Positions 1 through 9,181 of a stretch of DNA of 21,352 nt are shown here, piece after piece. The notes under the pieces were generated by a model. It was given only the letters and a program-made list of their open reading frames with translations. It was not told the DNA's origin and ran no database searches. Position 1 is the stretch's first letter; each line of letters opens with the position of its first letter. Source of the DNA: an uncultured Desulfovibrio sp. (lineage in GTDB: Bacteria; Desulfobacterota; Desulfovibrionia; Desulfovibrionales; Desulfovibrionaceae); contig CAMWPE010000011.1 of NCBI GenBank assembly GCA_947176055.1, positions 1 through 21,352 of the forward strand, written 5' to 3'. The position numbers and the translations under genes are program-made.

Positions 1-821
1 GGAGAACGATCCGTATTGCTTCTAAATGCTACCACCGCGAAAGCCATTTTATCGGCGTTCGGGTTTTTTTCCAGCTCGTCATAGAGGTTGCGAATGAGCT
101 CGACGGTCTGATCGATATAGGGCTTCATGGAGATGGTGGTATCGATAACAAAAACAAATCCTGTGCGGAAATCGGAGTCTTTTCCTTTTGGCGAGCTCGC
201 GGCCTGACTGTTTTTGTCGTCTCCTGTTCCCGGATTTATGGACGCTACTTCGATAAGCCTTGGACCCTGATTCTCATAAAACTGATCGTCGATGGACAAC
301 ACAGGCAGAAGATAAAAATTCTTCTGGGCCACAGCCTTATCCATGGGCTCGGAAGCTATGACGGGAAATTTCGCGGGAACTTCGTTCGTCGCCAGCTGCT
401 TTTGATATTTAGCCACCGCTCCGGAGACGTCATCCAGCAGGCAGGTATCCTCCAGGGCCTTGTGATCGCGGAAGAAAAGCACAGGATCGCGACCAGTGCG
501 ATCCGTAAAGACCATTGTAATGGCCTGCGGCCATTCGGTCGCGAGTTTTTTATCGATCCAGCCGTCGGACTTTACCGTCGATGAGCCCACGCGGAAGCGA
601 TCTCCCTCGTCGCCATAAATATACATCATGGAAAAAGTAGGAAGATCCTTTACTTTGGCGGCTCCGGCTTCGGGTCCCGAATAGAGGGCCGCGCCGGGAT
701 GCGTCACCAGTCGCTGGAAGACGCTCTTTTTGCCATCCTGAACAAGAGGTTGTTCGGCCCAGGCGCCGACGGCGCATAGGAGCGCGGCGAGGGCGACGCC
801 GATTTTAAGAATATTTTTCAT
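1..821 (-). CDS. Exported SH3-like/von Willebrand factor A domain protein (3' end outside window)
   Basis: This gene is cut by the left edge of the window; 273 codons are visible from the ATG at 821. Residues 1-22 form a signal peptide (Lys-rich start, hydrophobic core, AWA cleavage site), so the product is exported. Residues of about 38-95 look like a bacterial SH3 domain, with the pattern ALYSGPEAGAAKV followed by SDGWID. From about residue 218 a von Willebrand A domain begins: the strand FVFVID leads into the MIDAS metal-binding motif D227-T-T-I-S231, and a second strand, KMAFAVVAFR, follows. The vWA domain should bind a divalent metal and a protein partner. An AGGA ribosome binding site overlaps the TAG stop of the upstream gene and only 8 nt separate the two genes, so it is the eighth gene of the Srf operon. 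It is probably a periplasmic or surface partner of that system; this role is inferred. The remaining vWA motifs lie outside the window. Confidence 0.85.
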   Translation of the reverse strand, partial: MKNILKIGVALAALLCAVGAWAEQPLVQDGKKSVFQRLVTHPGAALYSGPEAGAAKVKDLPTFSMMYIYGDEGDRFRVGSSTVKSDGWIDKKLATEWPQAITMVFTDRTGRDPVLFFRDHKALEDTCLLDDVSGAVAKYQKQLATNEVPAKFPVIASEPMDKAVAQKNFYLLPVLSIDDQFYENQGPRLIEVASINPGTGDDKNSQAASSPKGKDSDFRTGFVFVIDTTISMKPYIDQTVELIRNLYDELEKNPNADKMAFAVVAFRSNTDRS

Positions 822-829
822 ATTTTATC

Positions 830-1945
830 CTATCGCGTTTGTTGTCCGATTTTGCGCAGTGTCCCGGCGGCGCCGGTATCGCCCTCCCGGGCGGCGTTCT
901 CGAGCCATTTCTGAAGATTTGTTATGGCCTCGTCCGCTCCGGCCACATTGGCCTGTTTCGCCTTGTCGTAAATTTCCCAGGCTATAAAACCGTCCTTGCC
1001 TATGCTTCCCCATTGGGGCTTTGAAGGATCAAAACAGGCTCCGTAGACGATAAGCGAAGACGGCTCGCCCTTTTCGCCCGCGAAATTGTATAACCGGTAC
1101 AAAGCGTCCTGTTCCGCGGGAGAAGCTGGCGACAAAGTCTGGGCCAGTTCCATCGCCTGTTTTGGCGCGCCGTCGCCCTTGGCAAAAAAGGCGTTGACCT
1201 GATCCGTCACAGACGCTTGAGGCCTTTCTGGCGCGGGGGGAGCTTCCGGGGCGGGCGGAGGCGTTTCGGCTACAGGAGGCGCCACGTCTCCGGAGAGCTT
1301 TTTATAGAGAAAATAGCCGCCTATGCCGGCTCCTATGAGGAAAAGCGCGACGATGACCGCGACCAGAATCTTTTTTTTGCCGGATGAATCGTCATCCTCC
1401 GTCCCTTCAGTCGCTCCCGGCGGGGGAGACGGACGTTCCTCCTCTTTTCTTTCTTCGGTTGACGGGGAGGGTTCCGGAGGCGCGGGCCTTTCCGGTTCCC
1501 TGGAAATTATTTCCGGCGCGGGTTTTGGAGCCGGACGTCCGGGGGGTGTCTCCGGTTCCCTGGACAGGGTTTCGGCGGCTTTGGCGGTGTTATCCAGAGC
1601 CATTACGGGACTATAGGTAATGTCCGTAACCGCCAGTCTGCCCGTAAGCGGTTTGCCCCCGTCCGCGCCTTTCAGCTTTACCCGGTATTTCTCCGTCATG
1701 CCAAGCGAGTCGACTATTTCCGGACCGATCTTGAGCCTGATGGAGCCGTCCGGCGCAACCTCGCCTTCCAGGGGAAGAAAAATTTCGTCCCCCGCCCACG
1801 CGCCTCTTCTGCCAGTCAGGTACTCCTGGGAGGACGGGGTTTGCACCGCGGCTTGCCAGGGTCCGTCGGGAAAGGCGGCTTGCGAAAATACGAGATAGCC
1901 GTGCCCTGCTCCCGCTTCCTTGTTGTCCTGATAGCTTACCAGCAT
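830..1945 (-). CDS. Single-pass membrane protein with Pro/Glu-rich linker and helical periplasmic domain (Srf operon)
   Basis: A 371-residue protein that I do not recognise as a named family. There is no signal peptide. Residues 1-115 look beta-rich and are probably a cytoplasmic domain. Residues of about 128-188 are a low-complexity Pro/Glu/Ser linker. A single transmembrane helix follows at about 193-214, preceded by three lysines. A short Pro-rich stretch leads into a helical C-terminal domain (about 245-365) whose spacing of small and aromatic residues (ALYRLYNFAGEKG, WLENAAREGDTGAAG) resembles Sel1/TPR-type repeats. The ATG is preceded by AAAGGA at a spacing of 6 nt. It lies 53 nt after srfC and 8 nt before the SH3-vWA gene. 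The layout of cytoplasmic head, proline linker, one helix and periplasmic domain is also seen in the SrfA-like protein of the same operon, so it may link cytoplasmic SrfB/SrfC to periplasmic partners. That role is inferred. Confidence 0.85.
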   Translation of the reverse strand: MLVSYQDNKEAGAGHGYLVFSQAAFPDGPWQAAVQTPSSQEYLTGRRGAWAGDEIFLPLEGEVAPDGSIRLKIGPEIVDSLGMTEKYRVKLKGADGGKPLTGRLAVTDITYSPVMALDNTAKAAETLSREPETPPGRPAPKPAPEIISREPERPAPPEPSPSTEERKEEERPSPPPGATEGTEDDDSSGKKKILVAVIVALFLIGAGIGGYFLYKKLSGDVAPPVAETPPPAPEAPPAPERPQASVTDQVNAFFAKGDGAPKQAMELAQTLSPASPAEQDALYRLYNFAGEKGEPSSLIVYGACFDPSKPQWGSIGKDGFIAWEIYDKAKQANVAGADEAITNLQKWLENAAREGDTGAAGTLRKIGQQTR

Positions 1946-1998
1946 CCGTTATCCTTTAATAAATTAAATCCCCGGAAAATGTTTTCGTCGGGTCAGTT

Positions 1999-4773
1999 TC
2001 ATTCGCGGTTAAAAGTTTGCGGCGTCGCCGCCGCTTCCCCGCGGAATATCACGGTTTCGCCGCCGCTGTCCCGGGCGGACTCCGGTTGCCGCGAACTTTC
2101 CGGCTTTTTTGCGACCGGTATTTCGCCCTGACGCGACAGCAGTTTTTTTAGCAAGACTCCGAGCAGTCTATTTTCCTCGACATTTATTGTCTGTTTGCCA
2201 TCGAAATCGACATTGTCCATTATCAGGGCGCCAAGAGAGGAAAGCCAGTTTTTTGTCCAGCGGTTAACATAGAGGAGCTCGCCTTTTTTGCCGCGCGGTT
2301 CTAGAACGGGCAAACCCTCTACCGGAGGCGGCGGCGAAAACACAGTCTGCGGTTTCGAGTTGGGCAACGCGAATGTTCTCTCCTTTTCCGAACGCTCGCG
2401 CGGATTAAACCCTAGCCAGTCTATATAGTTATTAAAAGCGCGCGTGGCGATGGCGGCCTGTTTATTTAATACTCCGGCCTTGCGCGAGTCGGCGAAGCCC
2501 GCCGCCTTCCGGAACTCCTCGCTCATGGACGAGCGCAGTTTCATTCTTTCGACGCCTGTGGCCAGTTCGCTGGCCAGCGCCGAAAATTCTCTCTCCCCAA
2601 GGCCAAAATATTTCTGCATGGCCGGATCGGCTGCTATATCATGTAGATTTTTTACCCACTTGCTTTCGATATAAGAGGCGAAAAATCCCGCTTCATCCGT
2701 CGCGGCTGGGATTTCGCCTTCCGTCGCGGAGGCTTCGATCTCCTCGTCGTCGTCGCCCAGCAAAGCTCCCAGATCCACTGTCTCGATATCCACAGGTTCC
2801 GCGCTCTCCTGGCCGGCCAGATTTTCCATGTTGGCTTCATCTTCCTTCAACTCCCTGTATCTACGCATGGCCTCGTCATGGAGATCCGCGACGAATCCTT
2901 CCGGCAGGCCCAGGGTCTTGATCAGATGGGAAAGCCGCCTCGAATTTTTGTCGAGAGCGCTAAGGCGCGTGAACAGAGCGGCGATCAACTGGATTTTTTG
3001 TTTGCGAAGCTCCTCGCGATCGTCGGATTGATAAAAGGCCTGGAGTCTTCTTTCCAGCGCTTCCCGGTTGCTCTCGATATTTTGCAATAATTGTCGTTGT
3101 TTTATCGCCGGATCGCATAGGGGACTTAAATTTTCGCGAATATGGGAAATGCCGCCGTCGTTGAGGCGCATCGCCTCGTTCCAGGCGGTTTCCGGATCGC
3201 TGAAATGCTCCTTTACCGTTTCGCTGCGCGTAAAAGAGGAACGAAGGTCATCGACAAGTTTTAGGCTATCCGCTTGTATGCCTGTTTCTTTGTCTCCCTG
3301 ATAAGTTAACACCGATTTAAACTTAAAATTGGGATTGCGGAGCATGAAGAGATTATCGAAGCCCCTTTGCGGCGTCCACTGTTTTGGCCAGTCATGCTGT
3401 TTGCCGAAGAAATCGAGCAGGGAAGCATGCAGGCGGGTGTCCCAGCGCGTTTCAACGGATGGAGCGCCCTTTTTTTCCTCGAATTCCATATCGAACTTGG
3501 TGAGGATAAAGAGCAGGGATATGGCTTTATTTACGCGATCCTCCGGTTTTTCGCCATGCGTGGAGCAGACCCAGTCGTTAATCACGCCGGGTAGATCCTG
3601 CACTTCCTGGTTGCCCGGACCAATACACAAAAGCATGGAGTTCAGCTCGCGCTCGGCGCAATAGCGCTGGAAAAGATAGGCGACCTTGCCGCGCAGGAAA
3701 AATTCCTTTTGCATGCCCTCTTTTTTCAGTTCCCGGCGAATATCATCGATTTTGAAGCGCGATCTGTACCCCGGGAAATCCAGCAGATCCGTATAATCGA
3801 AATAATCGGCCGGCTTGTCCTTAATCACGATTGTCAGCTCGGCGGTCAGGGCTGTGACCACAGGCCGGGGGAGAGTAGTTTTTACGCCCGCGGGCGTCTG
3901 GACGGCTAGTTCCTCGCCTCCGTCCTCCGCGCCCAGCCCATTAAGAGTGGCGACATCGATAATGCTTTTTTCCCTGGGCGTGAGGGAGTCCATGGCGCAA
4001 TATAATTCTTCGGCGTAATCGAGTTTTTCCAGAGCGCGCAAAAGCTGGAGCAAAAGCTGGGTAAATTCCTCCGCCTCGTCCCAGATGAGGGCGTACAGTC
4101 TGGCGCGGTCTTCCAGATTCAGCTTTGGGGCCAGCTCGATGGCTAGGTCCCAATAGGATCTTTCAAGCTCCTGAACGCGGGCCTTGGAGCGAAAATCCTT
4201 GTAAAGGTATTCGCGCAGATCCTCCATCGCGTCCAGATCAATCCGGCCGTTGGGGCTTCCCGCTTTTTTCTTGAGTTGTTCCAGCGCGGCGGCGATATCG
4301 CTTTGCGGCTCTTCCTTATGCTCGCAGTCGGCGTAATAGGTATTGGCGATAATTTTTACCAGATCCGTTTCGGAGAGCAGACGCAACTGCACAGGATAAC
4401 CGGCCGGCAGATTCGCGGGCTCGGTCAGGGTGAAACGGGTGACAAGGCCGGTCGATTCCTTGCCGCCTTCGGGATTGATTTCGCTGATGAAATCGTGTTC
4501 CTCGGCGCCGAATTTGGCCGTCAGCTCGTTGTTTTGCCCTCTGGCCAGGGCGGATATAAGATAGGACTTGCCCGCCTGACTTGGTCCGAACACGCCGGCG
4601 CACATCTTGCGTCCGGCCGCTTTCTGGCAACTCCGGAACAGGCGGCGAGCGCGACGCAGATCTTTTAATAGACTTTCTTTTTCATTTCTCACAACTTCGG
4701 GATTGCGATTAATCCATTCGGCCGCCTCGACGCTGGCGTCCGCGAGGTTCTGGCAATATTCCGGCAAATTCAT
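1999..4773 (-). CDS. srfC: SrfC-family large dynamin-like GTPase
   Basis: A 924-residue protein matching the SrfC (putative virulence factor) family. It carries GTPase motifs: P-loop GPSQAGKS at residues 63-70 (G1), a candidate switch I threonine in ESTGLVTRF (107-114), G3 as D332-F-P-G335, and G4 as TKFD at 425-428. The distance of about 260 residues between G1 and G3 is far longer than in small GTPases and holds mostly helical insert. The C-terminal half is helical, with coiled-coil-like stretches (about 555-650) and an acidic segment at 655-695, as expected for a dynamin-like protein. No transmembrane helix or signal peptide is seen, so it should act in the cytoplasm or at the membrane face. 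The ATG has GGAG five bases upstream. It lies 114 nt after srfB, the order known from Salmonella srfABC. Its biochemical role is not established here; membrane-associated or conformational GTPase action is inferred from motifs. Confidence 0.88.
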   Translation of the reverse strand: MNLPEYCQNLADASVEAAEWINRNPEVVRNEKESLLKDLRRARRLFRSCQKAAGRKMCAGVFGPSQAGKSYLISALARGQNNELTAKFGAEEHDFISEINPEGGKESTGLVTRFTLTEPANLPAGYPVQLRLLSETDLVKIIANTYYADCEHKEEPQSDIAAALEQLKKKAGSPNGRIDLDAMEDLREYLYKDFRSKARVQELERSYWDLAIELAPKLNLEDRARLYALIWDEAEEFTQLLLQLLRALEKLDYAEELYCAMDSLTPREKSIIDVATLNGLGAEDGGEELAVQTPAGVKTTLPRPVVTALTAELTIVIKDKPADYFDYTDLLDFPGYRSRFKIDDIRRELKKEGMQKEFFLRGKVAYLFQRYCAERELNSMLLCIGPGNQEVQDLPGVINDWVCSTHGEKPEDRVNKAISLLFILTKFDMEFEEKKGAPSVETRWDTRLHASLLDFFGKQHDWPKQWTPQRGFDNLFMLRNPNFKFKSVLTYQGDKETGIQADSLKLVDDLRSSFTRSETVKEHFSDPETAWNEAMRLNDGGISHIRENLSPLCDPAIKQRQLLQNIESNREALERRLQAFYQSDDREELRKQKIQLIAALFTRLSALDKNSRRLSHLIKTLGLPEGFVADLHDEAMRRYRELKEDEANMENLAGQESAEPVDIETVDLGALLGDDDEEIEASATEGEIPAATDEAGFFASYIESKWVKNLHDIAADPAMQKYFGLGEREFSALASELATGVERMKLRSSMSEEFRKAAGFADSRKAGVLNKQAAIATRAFNNYIDWLGFNPRERSEKERTFALPNSKPQTVFSPPPPVEGLPVLEPRGKKGELLYVNRWTKNWLSSLGALIMDNVDFDGKQTINVEENRLLGVLLKKLLSRQGEIPVAKKPESSRQPESARDSGGETVIFRGEAAATPQTFNRE

Positions 4774-4887
4774 GTTCTCTCCGTTATAAAAGACATCCGC
4801 TCGAAGTCGCTTCGCGCCGACCGGAGCCCGGTTTCGCGGGTTCCCGGAGGCGTGGAGAATCCCCGCGAATCGCGGATCAAGACTCTA
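4774..4887 (-). promoter_or_regulatory. srfB-srfC intergenic leader with small hairpin
   Basis: There are 114 non-coding bases between the srfB stop and the srfC start, the longest gap in the 3' half of the operon. On the transcribed strand a stem CCGCG/CGCGG with loop ATT lies close after the srfB stop, and a GC-rich segment able to fold follows (CCGGGAACCCGCGAAACCGG). No T-tract follows either structure, so this is not a convincing terminator. The srfC ribosome binding site (GGAG) closes the gap. It could be an mRNA processing or translation-control element; no clear promoter is seen. Confidence 0.35.
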
Positions 4888-7800
4888 TCAGGATTCGACG
4901 ATTACGCCGGTGTCCATCCAGAAGCCTTCGTTGCGGGGCAAGGTCTGGAGCCGGGCTTCGAGAATGTTTGTTCCCTTTGGCATACCCGCGGCGTCCTTGA
5001 CGCTTTTTATACTAAACTCGCCCTCGTGCACGGCGAGATTGTTGTCCTTGTCCCTGCGGCGGCTTATGACTTCGAGTTGCAGGGTGACCGAAAGCGGCGT
5101 TTTCGCGATATCTTTGCCTCTCGCGCCATCCCCCGCCCAATCCAGATAGTAATAGCGCGTGGTCGTCCAGTTTTCGTTGTCCAGTTGCCGGAAACCGATG
5201 GGAATGGGGTTATTGAAGATAATTTCTTTTTCCAGGGGCTTGGGGTCAGGATCATCCGGATCTACTTCGAACCAGAGATTGTCTTTTTTCAGCTGGCCGG
5301 TTTGTTCCATGATGCCAATGTAACGCGCTGTGGACGACAGTTTGAGCAGTTGGGTTTCGAAGGCGAAGCCTTCGAGGGAGCCTTCCGCGAGAGCTGAGAG
5401 GATCGCGCCCACCACCACTGTTGTTTTTGGATCCGTCATATGGCCCGTGGCGTCCGAAAACGGATACCAGCTGCCCATCCGGCAATCGATCATGGGTATG
5501 ACGCGGCTGGGCGGGACCGGAGTCAGTTCGTTAATCGAATCAATAATCGCGGGCCATTTGCTGGGCCGGCCGGTCAGCAGGAGCGCGTCGCAATCGTATT
5601 TATTAATGACCTCGCACATATTTTCAAAGACGCGCTTCAGTGTTTTGCGGACTGTGCCATCGAGTTCGCGGGGATTCATGGAGATGGGAGTATCGAGAAC
5701 GTCGAAAGCCGTTCCCGGCATGGCGGAGCGCAAATAATTTGGGATATAGGCCAGCGCCGCCTGGCTCGGATAGGGGTTTTTGGCGATGTCCAGATCCGGT
5801 CCCCCGGATTCGTCTTTTTTCGCCGTTTTTTGTCCCGGAGGAGCCTGAAAGCAATCGCGCAGGGTAAAACTGATTTTGCCCGATCCGCTTCGCAGATCCG
5901 CCTTTTCGTATAATTCCATGAGATTTAACGCGACGGGCACGGCGATTTGTCTTATGAACTGCACCCTCTGGTCGCGGGCGTCCTTGGTCGTGTCCATGAG
6001 TTCGCGACCAAAGAGGGATTTCAAAACCATCTCGCGATCCGGGAAACCCAGTTTCATAAGAGCGTCGACGACGGCGGCGCAAACGTGATTTTCCACTATA
6101 TCGCGCAGTATATCGTCGCCGGCCACATTAAATCCGTCGTGAAACTCCGGATGCGGCAATAAGCGCGGAGTCGAGCCGGATTCCTTCTCCAATTCGAAGG
6201 TAGTAATGGAGAGATCCGTCGTGCCACCGCCGATATCAATCGTCGCCACGCGCACGGACGGGACATTATTTTTGGAGCCTATGTCGCGCCGCGCTCCCTC
6301 CGTATCGCAGAAAAAGAGGGCGTCGCCCTGAAATTTTCCCGTTATTTCATTATAAATATAGACAAGTTGCGTGCAGGTGGCCTCGTCCCATTCGCAACGG
6401 ACGAGCGGACTGGTCCTGTAATCTTTTTTCCCCGAAATATTTTTGGGATTTTCCACATAAAAGGATTCCCAGCCCAGTGCGAGCCAGAGGACGCGAACGG
6501 CCCATTCCGCCCAGCGAACATAAATTTTCTGTTCCGCCATGGGCATACCCGGAGGAACGGTGAAAATGATTTGCCGGAGACGGCGGGGCACCTGATCCAG
6601 ATCCGACCGGCACCGCTGTCCGGGCTGATTGATTGTCATAAGCGCCTGCTGGATAATCTCCACAAACAGGAACATCATCAGGGAAGAGCGGGTAAAGTAC
6701 GATTCGAAGGCGCTTTCCTGTTCCTGCGCCATGAAAGCTTTTGTTCTGGCTCTCGGATCTTCCTGTAGACAGACGAGGGGAGTGCCGCTGGAATTAATCT
6801 CCTGGGCCAGGGGACCGCGGGTTACGAAGGGAGCTTTCTCCGTGCCGGTATTAAACCTCCAGCTCCTCAACCAGTCGCGCTCGTCCCAGAGATAGCGCTT
6901 GGGGCTGGACATCCCCGTGGAGCCCTCGCCGCAAAGGGAAAGTCTGGCCAGTCTGTTGGCTTCCGGTCCCATACGCACCGGCGAAGGCCAGGAGAACGCC
7001 GGAGTCCTCCTGCCGGAGCGCATATCGAGGGCGCTATTGCCAAACACGACCTCGGAAAATTCGACCCTGGTTTCGAAGGGATCAGTGTAGACATTCTCCG
7101 GCGCGGACATGTCGCGCAATTGGAGCAGGTAGCTGTCGGTCAGGGAAGTGGCCTGTTGCGTCTGGGTTTCGACCAGCATCCCGGTCGTGCGGGAATTGCC
7201 TATATCCAGCACCAAATCGACTTCGATGGCGCTGTACTGACCCGGCAGAATGACCTTTACTTCGCAATTGGCGCATATTTTATTGAGGATGGCCAGGTAC
7301 ACGAGATAAGAAGCCAGATATTCGAACTGATTCTCCTCTTCCGGAGGATAGTTGTTCGCGGCGCGCCAGTCTTTCCAGATTTCCTTCAGCCATTCGTCGA
7401 CCCAGGCCAGATCCATATACCAGGCGTTATCCCTGAAACGCCACGCGAGCCGGAAACGGGCGTTGGCGTTCACGTCTTCCATGGTAAGCGCGGGATATTG
7501 CTCCGGCGTTCTCGTCTCCGTCTTCATATCGAAGGCGATGACAAGGCGGAGTTTTCCGGGATCTTGCGGATGCGGCGCGACGCGGGCTCTCGCCCAGTTA
7601 GTTGGTCCCAGCTCGAAGCGCGGGTCCTTGGTGCCCGGCCAGTACTGTTCGCGAGCCCGCAAAAAAGGAATGGGCAACCATTGGTTTAACCAGGGCTCGA
7701 TAGCTTGATCGCCGCCGATCGGATAACCGCCGCCGCGGTTTACGGAGCCGTCCATTTCATCGATAAATTCGCCGTCCTCGTTCATCGCGAAGGCGTGAAG

Positions 7801-7956
7801 ATGGACTACCCGAGCGCCGTTTTCGGCCTTCCCTTCTTTTTCCTCAAAATTATAGTAGATATCGCCAAGGATTTGCCGGTCTGTTTCGTAATCGAGCAGT
7901 TGCGGCAAACCAAAGGGTATAAGACTGATGGGATTTTTATATCTCGGCATTTCCAT
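4888..7956 (-). CDS. srfB: SrfB-family Hsp70/actin-fold (ASKHA) ATPase
   Basis: A 1022-residue protein matching the SrfB family. It shows the sugar kinase/Hsp70/actin ATPase signatures in order: phosphate-1 motif VDLVLDIGNSRT (247-256), phosphate-2 motif DIGGGTTD (574-581), and adenosine motif LLLTGRPS (792-799). The first 245 residues form an extra N-terminal domain rich in aromatic residues. The phosphate-1 to phosphate-2 distance of over 320 residues is larger than in DnaK and indicates big inserts. No signal peptide or membrane helix is seen, so it is cytoplasmic. The ATG at 7956 was chosen because GGGAG lies 9 nt upstream; a TTG at 7974 would overlap the preceding gene and lacks a ribosome binding site. 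Only 5 nt separate it from the upstream stop. In-operon pairing with the GTPase SrfC suggests a two-NTPase module; chaperone-like or assembly activity is inferred. Confidence 0.9.
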   Translation of the reverse strand: MEMPRYKNPISLIPFGLPQLLDYETDRQILGDIYYNFEEKEGKAENGARVVHLHAFAMNEDGEFIDEMDGSVNRGGGYPIGGDQAIEPWLNQWLPIPFLRAREQYWPGTKDPRFELGPTNWARARVAPHPQDPGKLRLVIAFDMKTETRTPEQYPALTMEDVNANARFRLAWRFRDNAWYMDLAWVDEWLKEIWKDWRAANNYPPEEENQFEYLASYLVYLAILNKICANCEVKVILPGQYSAIEVDLVLDIGNSRTTGMLVETQTQQATSLTDSYLLQLRDMSAPENVYTDPFETRVEFSEVVFGNSALDMRSGRRTPAFSWPSPVRMGPEANRLARLSLCGEGSTGMSSPKRYLWDERDWLRSWRFNTGTEKAPFVTRGPLAQEINSSGTPLVCLQEDPRARTKAFMAQEQESAFESYFTRSSLMMFLFVEIIQQALMTINQPGQRCRSDLDQVPRRLRQIIFTVPPGMPMAEQKIYVRWAEWAVRVLWLALGWESFYVENPKNISGKKDYRTSPLVRCEWDEATCTQLVYIYNEITGKFQGDALFFCDTEGARRDIGSKNNVPSVRVATIDIGGGTTDLSITTFELEKESGSTPRLLPHPEFHDGFNVAGDDILRDIVENHVCAAVVDALMKLGFPDREMVLKSLFGRELMDTTKDARDQRVQFIRQIAVPVALNLMELYEKADLRSGSGKISFTLRDCFQAPPGQKTAKKDESGGPDLDIAKNPYPSQAALAYIPNYLRSAMPGTAFDVLDTPISMNPRELDGTVRKTLKRVFENMCEVINKYDCDALLLTGRPSKWPAIIDSINELTPVPPSRVIPMIDCRMGSWYPFSDATGHMTDPKTTVVVGAILSALAEGSLEGFAFETQLLKLSSTARYIGIMEQTGQLKKDNLWFEVDPDDPDPKPLEKEIIFNNPIPIGFRQLDNENWTTTRYYYLDWAGDGARGKDIAKTPLSVTLQLEVISRRRDKDNNLAVHEGEFSIKSVKDAAGMPKGTNILEARLQTLPRNEGFWMDTGVIVES

Positions 7957-7961
7957 AACGC

Positions 7962-9167
7962 CTATCTCCCGCAAGAATTAACGCGCAAGAAGGGAATTTC
8001 GTAAGCCTGACGTCCGTTTCCGGCGTCCGTAAAGATCCACGAGCAGGGCGTTTTGGGACCGCTGTTGCGGCATTGCATTTCGGCTCCGCCCCATTTTTCG
8101 CCGTCGGAACAGGGCATCCCGCCGCTCGTTACGGAAAGAACGCCGTTTTTAGATAGATTGGCCCTGCTGGGTCCCACGCAGGTCCGGCCGTAGGTTCTGT
8201 CGTAGATTCTGCGCTTGCCCGTTTTGCCGTCCTTGCCAAAACAGAAACATTCCTTGACAGTGCGCTTGGAGATATATTCTGGCCTGGTGCCTTCCCAGCA
8301 CCCCTCCAGAAAACTTAAATTGCCTGATTTAATGGCCGATTCCGGAATACGGATGGGCTGACCGGCTTTAGGTTTGGCTTCCGCTTTCGGTGCCTGGGCG
8401 GCGCCTTTTCCCTGGCCTTCGCCTTTGCCGGCTCCTTTTCCCTGGCTCGCGCCTTCGCCCTTGTTCGCGCCCTTGTCCTTTTCGGGGGCCTGGGCCGGCT
8501 TCGCGTTTTTTTCGCCGGGATTTGGAGCGGCGGCTTTCGGCTTTGATCCGTCGGCGCGGGTTAAAGGCAACATTTGAGCCAGTGTGAGATCCTGGGGATC
8601 TTCGCTTTTGGCGTCCGGCTTGTCCGGCATGGCCGGATCCCTCGCTCCGTCCGGAGCGGTCGGAATAGCGACGGCGAAGTCCGGATTTTTTCCTTTCTCA
8701 TCCGGCGCGACTCCTTTTTCCTTTTCCGGAACAAGGACGGCATCCGGAGTTTTGGCCGCGCCCTTGTCATCGGGAAGCGCGGTTTTTTCTCCGTCCGGAC
8801 CCGCGTAGCCCTGAACCGCCGGCGGAATATTAATATTTATGGCGTTTTCCGCGCCGGAAATATTGGGAGTAACCGTGATGGTCGCGCCTTGATCCGGTCC
8901 GTTTTGCAACACTCCTTGCGGAGAAATAACAAATCCCTCGGGAGTCTTGAAATTGCCATCCGGCAGAACCTCAGCGATGGATGTGCCGCGACCGTCCGGC
9001 AAATAAATAGTCTGACCGGGGGCAAGGGGCGCGAGGGCCGCTGATCCCGGGGGAGAGCCGAGATTTTTATAGCCGTCCGCCGCGAAAACTAAAGCCGACG
9101 CGCAAAGCGCGACGGCAGCGAACGTCGGCGCGACGGACAGAATGCGCGCGATTTTGATTGTTAACAT
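7962..9167 (-). CDS. Secreted protein with Lys/Gly-rich linker and SrfA-like cysteine-rich C-terminal domain
   Basis: A 401-residue exported protein. Residues 1-29 are a signal peptide (basic start, hydrophobic core, VFA cleavage site). Residues of about 45-125 form a putative beta domain with repeated Gly-Asp turns. Residues 130-275 are a long disordered region rich in Pro, Asp, Lys and Gly, including short KGEG/GKG repeats around 230-258. The C-terminal domain (about 284-395) begins FLEGCWEG and has cysteines at 330, 353, 366 and 375. This matches the C-terminal periplasmic domain of the SrfA-like protein encoded just upstream (FLSGRWLC; cysteines 359, 381, 395, 405), so the two are probably paralogous domains stabilised by disulfides. 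The ATG has GGAG 9 nt upstream and lies 14 nt after the srfA-like gene. The spacing to srfB is 5 nt. The family has no name that I recognise, and a binding or structural role is inferred. Confidence 0.87.
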   Translation of the reverse strand: MLTIKIARILSVAPTFAAVALCASALVFAADGYKNLGSPPGSAALAPLAPGQTIYLPDGRGTSIAEVLPDGNFKTPEGFVISPQGVLQNGPDQGATITVTPNISGAENAININIPPAVQGYAGPDGEKTALPDDKGAAKTPDAVLVPEKEKGVAPDEKGKNPDFAVAIPTAPDGARDPAMPDKPDAKSEDPQDLTLAQMLPLTRADGSKPKAAAPNPGEKNAKPAQAPEKDKGANKGEGASQGKGAGKGEGQGKGAAQAPKAEAKPKAGQPIRIPESAIKSGNLSFLEGCWEGTRPEYISKRTVKECFCFGKDGKTGKRRIYDRTYGRTCVGPSRANLSKNGVLSVTSGGMPCSDGEKWGGAEMQCRNSGPKTPCSWIFTDAGNGRQAYEIPFLRVNSCGR

Positions 9168-9181
9168 GGGCTTGAGCTCCG

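Noticed and set aside
4852..5397. 181-codon plus-strand open frame antisense to srfB
   Set aside because: It is a by-product of GC-rich codon structure in srfB; no ribosome binding site or recognisable domain, and srfB has clear motifs.
8390..8590. Possible tandem repeat DNA in the Lys/Gly linker region
   Set aside because: The KGEG/GKG units are short and irregular at the DNA level; this is a low-complexity protein linker, not a minisatellite or CRISPR.
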